From: Campylobacter gracilis
Lineage (GTDB): Bacteria > Campylobacterota > Campylobacteria > Campylobacterales > Campylobacteraceae
Reading direction: 5' to 3'
Assembly: GCF_018374135.1 (NCBI RefSeq)
Contig: NZ_JAHAFS010000025.1
Span: 1-14,332, forward strand
DNA: 14,332 nt
Positions within the stretch are counted from its first letter, which is position 1, and every line of letters begins with the position of its first letter. The position numbers and the translations under genes were made by a program. Below, one piece after another: positions 5,797-13,597 of this stretch. The notes below the pieces were generated by a model. It saw nothing but the letters and a program-made list of their open reading frames with translations. It was not told where the DNA came from and ran no database searches.

Positions 5797-6137
5797 ATCC
5801 CTTTAAGCTTTAAATTTGCAGCCTCACTTAAAAATTGGGATCTGTTGCTCGTAACCTTGTCGATAGCATTAAGCAAAGATTGCGAAAGGCTTAAATTTAC
5901 ACGAACTTTCTTATCGTTAGGCTCTTTGATGAAATCATTATTTGCGAGCATAACCTCTAAAGCGCCGTCAAAAGCACTTTTTACGTCCGCTATTGCTTCT
6001 GCTTCATTTTCGCCGTCACCCATAATATAAGGAAAGTCCTTATACCTTGCAAAGTATCCGCCGCCCTCATCATCGGTAAGTTTTCTTACGATTATTTCGT
6101 AAGGCAAATTTAGATAATAGCTTTTATCTTTTTTCAT
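5793..6137 (-). CDS. hicB: HicB-family antitoxin
   Basis: A 114-residue antitoxin. Residues about 7-65 form the HicB partial RNase H-like fold (YEIIVRKLTDDEGGGYFARYKDFP, followed by the usual GDGENEAEAIADVKSAFDGALE pattern). Residues about 73-110 (KKVRVNLSLSQSLLNAID and after) look like a ribbon-helix-helix DNA-binding domain, so it should neutralise HicA and repress the operon. Its ATG overlaps the hicA stop (ATGA at 6137-6134), giving the usual toxin-first order. Its stop TAG at 5793-5795 overlaps that of the convergent exported-protein gene. In prophages such pairs commonly promote maintenance of the element. Confidence 0.9.
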   Translation of the reverse strand: MKKDKSYYLNLPYEIIVRKLTDDEGGGYFARYKDFPYIMGDGENEAEAIADVKSAFDGALEVMLANNDFIKEPNDKKVRVNLSLSQSLLNAIDKVTSNRSQFLSEAANLKLKGI

Positions 6138-6367
6138 TTCTTTTCCTTTTTCAATGCTTTTAAAGCCTCTATAACGTAGATAACTTTCATAGGTCTTTGC
6201 CTTGGTATAGTTACCAAATCTCTGCCGGGTTTTCTAAACTGCCAATGCGACGAGCCATTGTTTGTAGCTACATAACCGGCATTTTCAAGCAACTTTTTAA
6301 GTGTTTCAAACCTTACGTTCTTGGGATTATTTTCCAAATCCTTGATTAATTTATCGTCTTTACTCAT
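6134..6367 (-). CDS. hicA: HicA-family mRNA interferase toxin
   Basis: A 77-residue protein with the HicA double-stranded RNA-binding fold. It carries the LLENAGYV helix-to-strand pattern (residues 26-33), then GSSHWQFRKPG, where H41 corresponds to the catalytic histidine, then VTIPRQRPMKVIYVIEALKAL. The family cleaves mRNAs to stop translation until neutralised by HicB. Length is typical and the catalytic region is intact, so the toxin is probably active. The toxin gene lies first, with a -10 box and a small palindrome just upstream. The ribosome-binding site is weak, which would limit toxin synthesis. Confidence 0.92.
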   Translation of the reverse strand: MSKDDKLIKDLENNPKNVRFETLKKLLENAGYVATNNGSSHWQFRKPGRDLVTIPRQRPMKVIYVIEALKALKKEKK

Positions 6368-6382
6368 CTTTTAAACTTTCGT

Positions 6383-6411
6383 GTGTAGATATACACATTA
6401 AAAACATTATA
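6383..6411 (-). promoter_or_regulatory. hicAB promoter with palindromic operator
   Basis: On the leftward strand TATAAT lies at 6411-6406 (seen as ATTATA on the + strand). The palindrome GTGTA-GATA-TACAC (6383-6396) covers the expected transcription start, a fitting site for autorepression by HicB. Confidence 0.5.
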
Positions 6412-6468
6412 TATTTTTATAGCTTAATGGCTACTTAGATAAGAAATATTACTAATAACCCTAAAATC

Positions 6469-6495
6469 AGGGTTCAAATCCCTCTCTGTCCGCCA
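6469..6495 (+). other. tRNA-Ser-like 3' end, probable prophage attR
   Basis: The 27 bases are the last part of a tRNA: T-arm AGGG-TTCAAAT-CCCT, an acceptor strand TCTGTCC (6485-6491), discriminator G (6492) and encoded CCA (6493-6495). The matching 5' acceptor GGACAGA and the rest of a tRNA are absent upstream, and the outermost T-stem pair (6468/6484) is C-C, so similarity stops inside the T-arm. That is the pattern left when an element integrates into a tRNA gene: the intact gene should lie at the other end, left of this window. tRNA-Ser identity is inferred from the G discriminator and acceptor sequence. Confidence 0.65.
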
Positions 6496-6546
6496 CTACT
6501 TTAGAATTTAAATCAATAAAATTTCACTTCCGTGATTCAGCCGATT

Positions 6547-7176
6547 TCAGCCGCCTAGGATACTGCCTAAAAGCAGCACTGGCATCATTAGCGGCATTAC
6601 GATGAGTCCTTGTATGTCGGTATCCATTTTCGCATCGCGCTCGCTTTTGATCCCGCTATCGACCGCTATACGCGCGGGGTACTCGATCGGCACGCTTAGA
6701 CGGTGCGATCTGCGTAGCTCGTCGTGATCTTTTAAGCGCTTAAAATATTTGCCTTCGATCAGATAAGAGTAGCGAAACGTAGAGCTATACGCTGGCTCAA
6801 GCTGCTCTGGGTCGTCCATCAGCTTAGCCTGCACGGATAGTGGCAGATCGTATTTTACGAGCTCGATTTCATGCTGGATATACGCAGCATCGCTGCCCTC
6901 GTTGTATCTGTCGATCGTGAGCATACTTACGTTGCGCCTTATCGCGTCTTTATTTAGCGACGCTAGGTTTGCAACCTTGGCACGCACGGCGCTAAGATTT
7001 GCATCAAATACGTAATCATAAATCTCACCGCTCATACGCAGCTGCCCGCTGGATGCCGCACTCATCGCGACGATATACTCACGCCCTTGCATGTAGCCTG
7101 GCAAATTCTTACTCGCGCATCCGCTAAAAATCCCACAGCATAGCGCCAAAACCGCGCCGCAAATCCAAAATTTCAT
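6547..7176 (-). CDS. Lipoprotein of unknown function
   Basis: A 209-residue protein with a type II signal peptide: hydrophobic stretch followed by lipobox FSGC with the lipidated cysteine at residue 20. The mature part is charged, and the C-terminus has a hydrophobic stretch (about residues 190-206, LIVMPLMMPVLLLGSI). I recognise no family. A ribosome-binding site AAGGAAG precedes the ATG. It is a single gene at the first host position after the prophage junction; composition is more GC-rich than the phage genes, consistent with core chromosome. Confidence 0.78.
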   Translation of the reverse strand: MKFWICGAVLALCCGIFSGCASKNLPGYMQGREYIVAMSAASSGQLRMSGEIYDYVFDANLSAVRAKVANLASLNKDAIRRNVSMLTIDRYNEGSDAAYIQHEIELVKYDLPLSVQAKLMDDPEQLEPAYSSTFRYSYLIEGKYFKRLKDHDELRRSHRLSVPIEYPARIAVDSGIKSERDAKMDTDIQGLIVMPLMMPVLLLGSILGG

Positions 7177-7549
7177 AAGCTTCCTTCGTAAAATTTAAAG
7201 ACGGATTGTATTAAATTTTGCCTTAACGAGAGTAGAATTTTATGACGTGGCGAAATGGGATTGTGTTATGGAATTCTATGGCGGCGGCGCGTAGAATTTC
7301 GCGCGGATTTGCATTAAAATTCCGATGAAATCTCGCAAGAATTAAAGCCAGAATGCACGGAAAAGGTAAAAGAAGCACAATAACGCTATCGAAATTAAAA
7401 TTTTAAAATCTCGAGGAAATTTCGCGGAAAGAGACGAGCCATTTGCATGTCAAAATTTAACTATCATCGCGAGCTTGCTTTTAAATTTTAAAATTTTACG
7501 GCAGGCTTTAGAATTTAAAATTTCAAAGCCCTTTTTGATATGTGGCGCA
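7177..7549. other. Spacer of 373 nt without a supported gene
   Basis: AT-rich spacer between the lipoprotein start and the end of the dehydratase gene. It must hold the lipoprotein promoter, but I see no convincing -10 box. The only clear structure is the hairpin at 7504-7530. No tRNA, conserved small gene or repeat is visible. Confidence 0.6.
7504..7530 (+). terminator. Hairpin with T-tract after the dehydratase gene
   Basis: GGCTTT (7504-7509) pairs with AAAGCC (7525-7530), and the inner bases extend the stem to about 12 pairs with one mismatch. On the + strand it is followed by CTTTTTG, like an intrinsic terminator. On the leftward strand it lies 20 nt past the stop of the gene ending at 7550 but lacks a good U-run. 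It may act in either direction. Confidence 0.5.
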
Positions 7550-8767
7550 CTACTTTCGATTTGCGTTAGCAAGCATCAGCTTTATGCGGTTTTCTTGATT
7601 TACCGCGCTTGCGCCCGGGTCGTAGTCGATAGCGGCGATGTTTGCTTGCGGGTAGTTCTGTTTGATCTTTCGGATCATTCCACGCGCGATGATGTGGTTT
7701 GGCAGGCAGCCGAAGGGCTGCGCGCACACGACGTTTTGTATACCGTGGCGCATAAACTCGACCATCTCCGCCGTCAGCAGCCAGCCCTCGCCCATCTTCA
7801 CGCCGTGACCGATGTAGCCATCGGCGGCGGCGCGAACCTCGCTAAATGGGCTCGGTGCGCGAAAGCCGAAGCGCTTAATCTGCTTAATCATCATACGCTG
7901 GAAAAATTCCACTACCTTAGCGACTGCGAGCGAGCCGTAATATGCCGCACCGCCCTTGCCGTAGAGCTGCTTGTCGTAGACCGCATCGTAGATGCAGGTA
8001 AGCACGAAGTCCATCAGCCCCGTATTTACGGGCTCGGCATTTTCGCGTATGAGGTAGGCGTTTAGGCCGTTGTTGCCGATGGGCGAGTATTTGAGATAAA
8101 TTTCGCCCACGATGCCTACTTTTACTCGCGGCTTATCATCGCGCTCGATTTTAGTGAACTGCGAGAGGATAAATTTGAAATTTTTCTTGAGATTGAAAAA
8201 CGATCTTTGATCGGTCAAATTTTTGATCCGCTCGGCGCAGAGTTCGTAAATTTCATTCGTTTGGTTTTTGATCTTTTCGTAGGGCTTGCACTGATTATAC
8301 AGCCCCATCATCAAATCGCCGTAAAATATCGCAGCAAAGAGCTTTAGAAGCGATTTTTTGCCGAGGCTAAATTCATTCTCATCTAGCGAGCCGAAATTTA
8401 ACGAGATCGCAGGGACGTAGCTAAAGCCGCTGTCCTCAAGCGCTTTGCGAAGCAAATTTATGTAGTTGCTCGCTCTGCAGCCGCCGCCCGTTTGGCTGAT
8501 GAGAAGCGCTACTTTGTGTGTGTCGAACTCGCCGCTTTTTAGCGCGTCGATAAACTGCCCGATGACGAGCAGCGCGGGGTAGCACATGTCGTTATGCACG
8601 CTACGAAGCCCCTCCTCGACAATATTTTGACGATTTTCGCCGAGCAAGACGCTCTTGTAACCCTCGTCGCGCAGCACGCCTTGCATAAAGCGAAAATGCG
8701 GATCGATCATCGTGGGGATCAGTATCGTGTGGGTCGCTTTCATATCTTTCGTAAATTTAGCAAACAT
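7550..8767 (-). CDS. 2-hydroxyacyl-CoA dehydratase D-component-like protein
   Basis: A 405-residue protein resembling the HgdB/FldC-type subunit of 2-hydroxyacyl-CoA dehydratases and the C-terminal portion of large activase-like proteins. Conserved-looking stretches are MIDPHFRFMQGVLRDEGY (20-37), NDMCYPALLVIGQFIDAL (59-76), SQTGGGCRASNYINLLRKAL (91-110) and CAQPFGCLPNHIIARGM (348-364), with cysteines C62, C97, C348 and C354 available for an Fe-S cluster. Dehydratases of this type use a [4Fe-4S] cluster and one electron from an ATP-driven activator. The start overlaps the upstream stop (TAATG), so it is coupled to the activase. The substrate is unknown, and no CoA-transferase or second dehydratase subunit lies nearby, so a classical amino-acid fermentation role is not supported. 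Confidence 0.75.
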   Translation of the reverse strand: MFAKFTKDMKATHTILIPTMIDPHFRFMQGVLRDEGYKSVLLGENRQNIVEEGLRSVHNDMCYPALLVIGQFIDALKSGEFDTHKVALLISQTGGGCRASNYINLLRKALEDSGFSYVPAISLNFGSLDENEFSLGKKSLLKLFAAIFYGDLMMGLYNQCKPYEKIKNQTNEIYELCAERIKNLTDQRSFFNLKKNFKFILSQFTKIERDDKPRVKVGIVGEIYLKYSPIGNNGLNAYLIRENAEPVNTGLMDFVLTCIYDAVYDKQLYGKGGAAYYGSLAVAKVVEFFQRMMIKQIKRFGFRAPSPFSEVRAAADGYIGHGVKMGEGWLLTAEMVEFMRHGIQNVVCAQPFGCLPNHIIARGMIRKIKQNYPQANIAAIDYDPGASAVNQENRIKLMLANANRK

Positions 8768-11721
8768 TAGCGCGCATCCTTTCTTGCTTCTTGTTGCGCG
8801 CCTTGCCTTTCGCGCTCTATCATAGTCGCTTTTAGGCTACGCAGGCGGATCTTGACCGCACCTAGGTTCGTAACCTCGTCGATTTTAAGTTGAGTGTAAA
8901 TTTTACCGTTTTGACGCAGTATGTCGCGCACCTCGTCGCCCGTGATCGCATCTATCCCGCAGCCGAAGCTCACTAACTGCACCAGCTGCATACGCGGGTA
9001 TTTACAGACGAACCGCGCCGCACTATAAAGCCTGGCGTGGTAAGTCCATTGATTAAGGCTTTTCGTCTGCACCCTGCTAAGCGGCAGCGCGTCCTCGCTA
9101 AGCACTATAAAGCCCAAGGAATTTAGATAGCGATCGATACCGTGGTTGATCGTCTTATCGATATGATACGGGCGGCCTGCTAGCACGACGGCGCTAGCGC
9201 CGCTGCTTTGTATCTCTTTTAGGGTCTCCTCACCTTTGATCAGTACGGTATTTTTATAGTTTTGTAGCTCCTTTAGCCCCTGAAATACGGCGTTTTTGAT
9301 CGCATCGACATTAAATTTATACCCGGCATCCGCAAGCTCAGCCTGCATCGTTTTGCAAAACGAATCTTGCATGTTAAGATCCACGTGCGGATAGAGGAAT
9401 TTTTTCTCCTCCAGCGCGCCTACGTTCGCGCGTATCAGTTCGGGATAGTATGCGACTACGGGGCAGTTGTAGCAGTTCTCGCTGATGTTTTCATCCAGGC
9501 TGTAACTCATACACGGATAAAAGATAAAATCGACGCTCTTATTTAGCAGATCGTAGATGTGGCCGTGCACGCTTTTAGCCGGGTAGCAGACGGTATCGCT
9601 CGGGATGCTTTGGCTTGCTAAAAACAGCGTCTCTTTTCGCGGCTTTTGCGACAACACGACGCTCATACCTAAATTTTCAAAAAACGCACTCCAAAACGGG
9701 ATCATCTCAAACATATTCAAAACAAACGGAATTCCGACCCGCGGTGCGTCCTGCTTCGGCGGCTTGCGATATTTTTTCAAAAGCTCGTTTTTAAACTCAA
9801 ATAAATTCGTAATGTCGTGGCGGATCTCCTTGCCCGCACCGCGTTCGCATTTGTTGCCCGAGACGAATTTAGTATCGCCAAAGTAGCTGATCGTAAGCGG
9901 GCATTTGTTCGTACAGAGCTTGCAGACGCTAAATTCGCTGCGGTGGGTAAAGTTTTCAAGCTCTGCGCGACTGATCATATCGGTACGTTCGTTTGCGTTA
10001 TTTTTGGCAAAAAGCGCTGCGCCGTATGCACCCATAAGCTCGCTTATATCGAGGCGAATCACATTTTTACCGAGCTCTTTTTCAAAAGCTCGCAGCACAG
10101 CGTTGTTTAAAAAGGTACCGCCCTGCACTACGATGTTTTGACCCAAATCGTCGGCGTTTCGCACTCGGATGACCTTGTAAATCGCATTTTTTATGACGCT
10201 AATAGCAAGTCCAGCGCTGATATCTTCGATCGTAGCGCCGTCCTTTTGAGCCTGCTTAACCGAAGAGTTCATAAAAACCGTGCAGCGGCTACCGAGCTTG
10301 GCGGGATGGGTTGCAAAAAGGGCTAGGTTTGCGAAATCTTTAATGTCGTAACCCAAAGAATTTGAAAAGGTCTGCAAAAACGAGCCACAGCCCGAGCTGC
10401 ACGCCTCATTTAGCACAATAGAATCAATATTGCCATCTTTAATGGAGAAACACTTGATGTCCTGCCCGCCGATGTCGATGATGAAATCGACCTTTGGATT
10501 GAAGTGGCGCGCGGCGCTGTAATGCGCGATCGTCTCGACGATACCGTAATCGAAGCGAAAAGCGGTTTTAATGAGATCTTCGCCATAGCCGGTAACACCG
10601 CTACCCTTGATTTTAATGCGGTCACCACAAAGATCGTATAGCTCCTTAAGACGCGGCAGCAGGATATCGACCGGATCGCCTTTATTGGAGGAGTAAAATT
10701 TATACAGTAGTTCGTAGTTTTCGCCTATCAACACGACTTTGATCGTAGTGCTACCGCAATCCACGCCCAAATACGCGTCTCCGCTGTAGGTGTGGATATC
10801 CACCTTAGGCACGCTTGCGCGGGCGTGGCGAGCGATGAACTCGTCAAATTCCGCCCTGTCTTTAAAAAGCGGCGGCTCGGCTTCCAGCGCGGTCCTGTCG
10901 GGCTCTTTTTTTAAAAGCGCGATCGTCTCTTCCAAATTTAACGTCTCGCCTGTATCTTTTGCGTACAGCGCGCTGCCGTAAGCTACGAAGTAAGGCGCGA
11001 TGTCGGGGAAGGTCGCGGTTTCGTCGGTGAGCTTTAGCACCTCTTTAAAGCGCGCCTGAAGGCCTTTTAGGAAAAACAACGGACCGCCTAGAAACAGGAT
11101 ATTGCCCTTGACCTCGCGACCTTGCGCAAGCCCCGAGATCGTCTGCTCGACGACCGCGGCGTAGATACTGGCGCAAATATCCTCTTTTCTAACGCCCTGA
11201 TTTAGTAGCGGCTGAATGTCGCTTTTAGCAAACACACCACAGCGTGAGGCAATTGGGTAAATTTTATTTGCTGCAAAGCTTAGGCGGTCAAGCTCTGTGA
11301 TATCCAGATGCAAAAGATTGGTCATCTGATCGATAAATGCGCCGGTACCGCCCGCGCACGAGCCGTTCATCCGCTCCTCAAGTCCGCCCGTGAGAAATAA
11401 AATTTTAGCATCCTCGCCGCCCAGCTCGATTACGACGTCGGTCTTCGGAAACATCCGCTTGACGCCGAGCGAGGTAGCGAAAACCTCTTGAACGAACGGA
11501 ATTTTACAATTTTTGGCGATACCCATACCCGCCGAACCCGCTATGGCGACGCTGAATTGCTCGCCTGCATAGGTTTTTTGGATTTGCAAAATTTTATCCA
11601 GCACCAGCTCTTTTGGCTTTGCCAAATGCCGCTCGTAGCTCTTGCTTAAAATTTCATATCTTTCGTTTAAAACTACCGTTTTAACAGTGGTTGATCCTAC
11701 GTCAATGCCTAAAAAAATCAC
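8767..11721 (-). CDS. Double-domain acyl-CoA dehydratase activase (BadF/BadG/HgdC family) with DUF2229-type region
   Basis: A 984-residue protein with two successive ASKHA ATPase modules. Module 1 has the phosphate loop GIDVGSTTVK (5-14), ELGGEDAK (99-106) and NGSCAGGTGAF (119-129). Module 2 has GVDCGSTTIK (319-328), DIGGQDIK (416-423) and EACSSGCGSF (439-448). C122 and C161 of the first module and C441/C445 and C480 of the second are candidate Fe-S ligands. A cysteine cluster (C600, C603, C607, C625) precedes a DUF2229-like region with C712, C736, C750, C753 and C921. Activators of this family couple ATP hydrolysis to electron transfer into a dehydratase. It starts with GTG at 11721, giving the motif at residue 5; no strong ribosome-binding site is visible. 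With its partner (405 aa) it equals a split version of the roughly 1,400-residue fused family. Confidence 0.85.
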   Translation of the reverse strand: MIFLGIDVGSTTVKTVVLNERYEILSKSYERHLAKPKELVLDKILQIQKTYAGEQFSVAIAGSAGMGIAKNCKIPFVQEVFATSLGVKRMFPKTDVVIELGGEDAKILFLTGGLEERMNGSCAGGTGAFIDQMTNLLHLDITELDRLSFAANKIYPIASRCGVFAKSDIQPLLNQGVRKEDICASIYAAVVEQTISGLAQGREVKGNILFLGGPLFFLKGLQARFKEVLKLTDETATFPDIAPYFVAYGSALYAKDTGETLNLEETIALLKKEPDRTALEAEPPLFKDRAEFDEFIARHARASVPKVDIHTYSGDAYLGVDCGSTTIKVVLIGENYELLYKFYSSNKGDPVDILLPRLKELYDLCGDRIKIKGSGVTGYGEDLIKTAFRFDYGIVETIAHYSAARHFNPKVDFIIDIGGQDIKCFSIKDGNIDSIVLNEACSSGCGSFLQTFSNSLGYDIKDFANLALFATHPAKLGSRCTVFMNSSVKQAQKDGATIEDISAGLAISVIKNAIYKVIRVRNADDLGQNIVVQGGTFLNNAVLRAFEKELGKNVIRLDISELMGAYGAALFAKNNANERTDMISRAELENFTHRSEFSVCKLCTNKCPLTISYFGDTKFVSGNKCERGAGKEIRHDITNLFEFKNELLKKYRKPPKQDAPRVGIPFVLNMFEMIPFWSAFFENLGMSVVLSQKPRKETLFLASQSIPSDTVCYPAKSVHGHIYDLLNKSVDFIFYPCMSYSLDENISENCYNCPVVAYYPELIRANVGALEEKKFLYPHVDLNMQDSFCKTMQAELADAGYKFNVDAIKNAVFQGLKELQNYKNTVLIKGEETLKEIQSSGASAVVLAGRPYHIDKTINHGIDRYLNSLGFIVLSEDALPLSRVQTKSLNQWTYHARLYSAARFVCKYPRMQLVQLVSFGCGIDAITGDEVRDILRQNGKIYTQLKIDEVTNLGAVKIRLRSLKATMIERERQGAQQEARKDAR

Positions 11722-12015
11722 ATCTCGCTCTTTATTGAATAAATCTTACTCGGCCGAATTCTCGAATTTAGCGCGAGCTTTCTAAATTAAAATTTGCATT
11801 TTATAGTAATATTTTTAAACACAAATAAAATCAGGATATATTTTATCTTTTTCTATAGAAAAAGACGATTTTTAGGCAGTTTAAAATTAAAAATTTTAAT
11901 GGAAAAGTTGTAAAATTTTAGATTCAATGCGAGTAGATTTTGCGCGAAATTTTTTAAAATCTCGCGCATTATAAAAAGAACTTCCTTTTGAATTGGGAAG
12001 CGTAAATTTAAAAGA
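11722..12015. other. AT-rich spacer between the activase operon and rplS
   Basis: No gene is visible. A candidate leftward -10 box for the activase operon is TATAAA at 11805-11800. CTTTTTCTATAGAAAAAG (11847-11864) is a perfect 18-bp palindrome of unknown role. The right part holds the rplS terminator hairpins. Confidence 0.5.
11941..12000 (-). terminator. Probable terminator region of the rplS operon
   Basis: Reading leftward after rplS, CTTCC (12000-11996) pairs with GGAAG (11985-11981) and is followed by UUCUUUUU. A second stem, TGCGCGA (11968-11962) with TCGCGCA (11947-11941), follows. The first has a short stem and long loop but a good U-run, so together they may end the operon. Confidence 0.5.
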
Positions 12016-12372
12016 TTATTTTCGAAGCTCTTTGATTTTAGCCGCCTTACCGCGTCTGTCGCGTAGGTAAAATAGCTTCGCGCGGCGAACGCGTCCTTTT
12101 CTTAGAACCTCGATGCTTTCGATACTCTCGCTGTAGATCGGGAAAATTCTCTCCACGCCGACGCTATTTGCGCCAATCTTGCGGATGATAAAAGTCTCGC
12201 TGACGCCGTTTCCGCGGCGCGCAATGCAGGTACCTTCAAAATTTTGAATTCTGCTCTTATCGCCCTCTTTGATCCTGATGGCTACCTTTAAGGTGTCGCC
12301 GGCACGGAAATCAGGCACACTTTTGCTTGTGATCTGAGCGTCCTCAAACGCTTGGATATACTTGTTTTTCAT
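12016..12372 (-). CDS. rplS: 50S ribosomal protein L19
   Basis: A 118-residue basic protein matching L19 along its length: the N-terminal helix, then FRAGDTLKVAIRIKEGDKSR and QNFEGTCIARRGNG, the strand-rich middle GVERIFPIYSESIESIEVLRKG, and the basic C-terminal end KAAKIKELRK. L19 sits at the 30S-50S interface. It is the last gene of the operon; its ATG overlaps the trmD stop (ATGA, 12372-12369), and AAGGA lies 7 nt upstream. Confidence 0.98.
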   Translation of the reverse strand: MKNKYIQAFEDAQITSKSVPDFRAGDTLKVAIRIKEGDKSRIQNFEGTCIARRGNGVSETFIIRKIGANSVGVERIFPIYSESIESIEVLRKGRVRRAKLFYLRDRRGKAAKIKELRK

Positions 12373-13070
12373 AAATTTCCTTTATTTCTGGCGATTTTTC
12401 GGTACATATCCGGGCGGAAGAACCTCGTTTTACATAGCGCCATTTGGTTTTTTAAATCGCGCATTTTAGCGTGATTACCCTTTAAAAACTCTGAAACTAT
12501 AGGTAAATTTTCAAAAACATCAGGCTTTGCGAACGCGGGCGCCTCTAAAATTCCGCCTTCAAAGCTTTCTTCGACAAGCGAGCTTTCGTTGCCCAAAACG
12601 CCCCTTATATTGCGGCTTATCGCATCGCACATACAAAGCGCGCCGAGCTCTCCGCCGGTAAGGACGAAATCGCCGATGCAAAAAATTTCATCTACATATC
12701 TCTCGACTATGCGCTCATCGATCCCCTCGTAGCGCCCGCAGATAAAGCATAGGCTCTCTTCGCCGCTTAGACGCTTGGCGTCGTTTTGATTAAATTTTTT
12801 ACCGGCGGGCGAGAGGTAGATAAACTTGGCGTTTTTAAATTTAGCTCTTGCGTGTTCGATCGTCTTAGCAAGCGGCTCCGTACCGATCAAAAGCCCCGCA
12901 CCGCCGCCGATCATATAATCATCTACTTTTTTATACCGATTTGCCGTGAAATTTCGCGGGTTAAAAAAATGCGTCGAGATTATTTTCTTATCGACCGCGC
13001 GCTTTAAAATCGAGTCCTCAAAATACGGCGCGATGAGATTTTCAAACAGCGAAATAAAGATAAAATTCAT
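12369..13070 (-). CDS. trmD: tRNA (guanine-N1-)-methyltransferase (m1G37)
   Basis: A 233-residue SPOUT methyltransferase that makes m1G37 in tRNAs, preventing +1 frameshifting. Family signatures are present: the region MIGGGAGLLIGTEPL (53-67), YLSPAGKKFNQ (85-95), CGRYEGIDERI (111-121), IGDFVLTGGELGA (132-144), which form the AdoMet-binding trefoil knot, and GNHAKM (198-203). Length is typical for the family. Start and stop both overlap neighbours by 4 nt (ATGA), so it is coupled to rimM and rplS. Confidence 0.98.
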   Translation of the reverse strand: MNFIFISLFENLIAPYFEDSILKRAVDKKIISTHFFNPRNFTANRYKKVDDYMIGGGAGLLIGTEPLAKTIEHARAKFKNAKFIYLSPAGKKFNQNDAKRLSGEESLCFICGRYEGIDERIVERYVDEIFCIGDFVLTGGELGALCMCDAISRNIRGVLGNESSLVEESFEGGILEAPAFAKPDVFENLPIVSEFLKGNHAKMRDLKNQMALCKTRFFRPDMYRKIARNKGNL

Positions 13071-13597
13071 GAGTTTTCCAAAATTGCGCGCGCATTTTGC
13101 GTAAAAATTTTACGCTCGCTAAGCGAAATTTCTTTCACATAGGCATCCACGTATGGAATGAAAAATTCTTTCGGCAAAGCCTGCGAGATTAAGCTTTCAT
13201 CCGTTTCTACCTCAAAAAGATAGCCGCTTCCGATCTGTGATATGTCCCTTACGCGCCCCAAAATCGCGCCGTCTTCATAAATTTCAAGCCCGATAATATC
13301 GAAGTAAAAGAACTCGCCCTTTTGCAATTTACAAAATTTTCGCGTGTCCTCTTTGCTTCGGTAAAGGATTTGGTTAGTCAGGTTTGCCGCCGTTTCTACG
13401 CTTTCGTAATTTTTAAAAATAGCGCTAAAGTTTGCGCCGTTGAAGGATAGAATTTCTAAAATTTCGCCGTTTCGCAGATAAAATTTGGCGCCTTTTTTAA
13501 ACTGGGAGGGGAAGTCGCTGCGATCGAAAATTTTAACCGCGCCCTTTAGACCTATAGTCCGACCGAGCTTCGCGACCTCTAAAAGATCATCAGGCAT
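13067..13597 (-). CDS. rimM: Ribosome maturation factor RimM
   Basis: A 176-residue protein with the N-terminal RimM barrel (EVAKLGRTIGLKGAVKIF, 7-24) and a C-terminal PRC-barrel (about 91-170; FFYFDIIGLEIYE, then GRVRDISQIGSGYLFEV). RimM binds S19 in the 30S head and helps late 30S assembly. It sits in its usual place before trmD, which it overlaps by 4 nt, and overlaps the end of khpA by 8 nt. Confidence 0.96.
   Translation of the reverse strand: MPDDLLEVAKLGRTIGLKGAVKIFDRSDFPSQFKKGAKFYLRNGEILEILSFNGANFSAIFKNYESVETAANLTNQILYRSKEDTRKFCKLQKGEFFYFDIIGLEIYEDGAILGRVRDISQIGSGYLFEVETDESLISQALPKEFFIPYVDAYVKEISLSERKIFTQNARAILENS

Noticed and set aside
6421..6495. A complete tRNA gene
   Set aside because: A D-arm-like stretch (TAGCTTAATGG) is present, but no 5' acceptor complementary to TCTGTCC and no valid anticodon arm could be built.
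7475..8065. A 196-codon rightward frame opposite the dehydratase gene
   Set aside because: It lies largely antisense to a well-conserved protein, and its product has no recognisable features; GC-rich antisense frames often stay open.
9605..10628. Frames in both directions inside the activase gene
   Set aside because: All are shadows of the continuous 984-codon gene, whose ATPase motifs are intact in its own frame.
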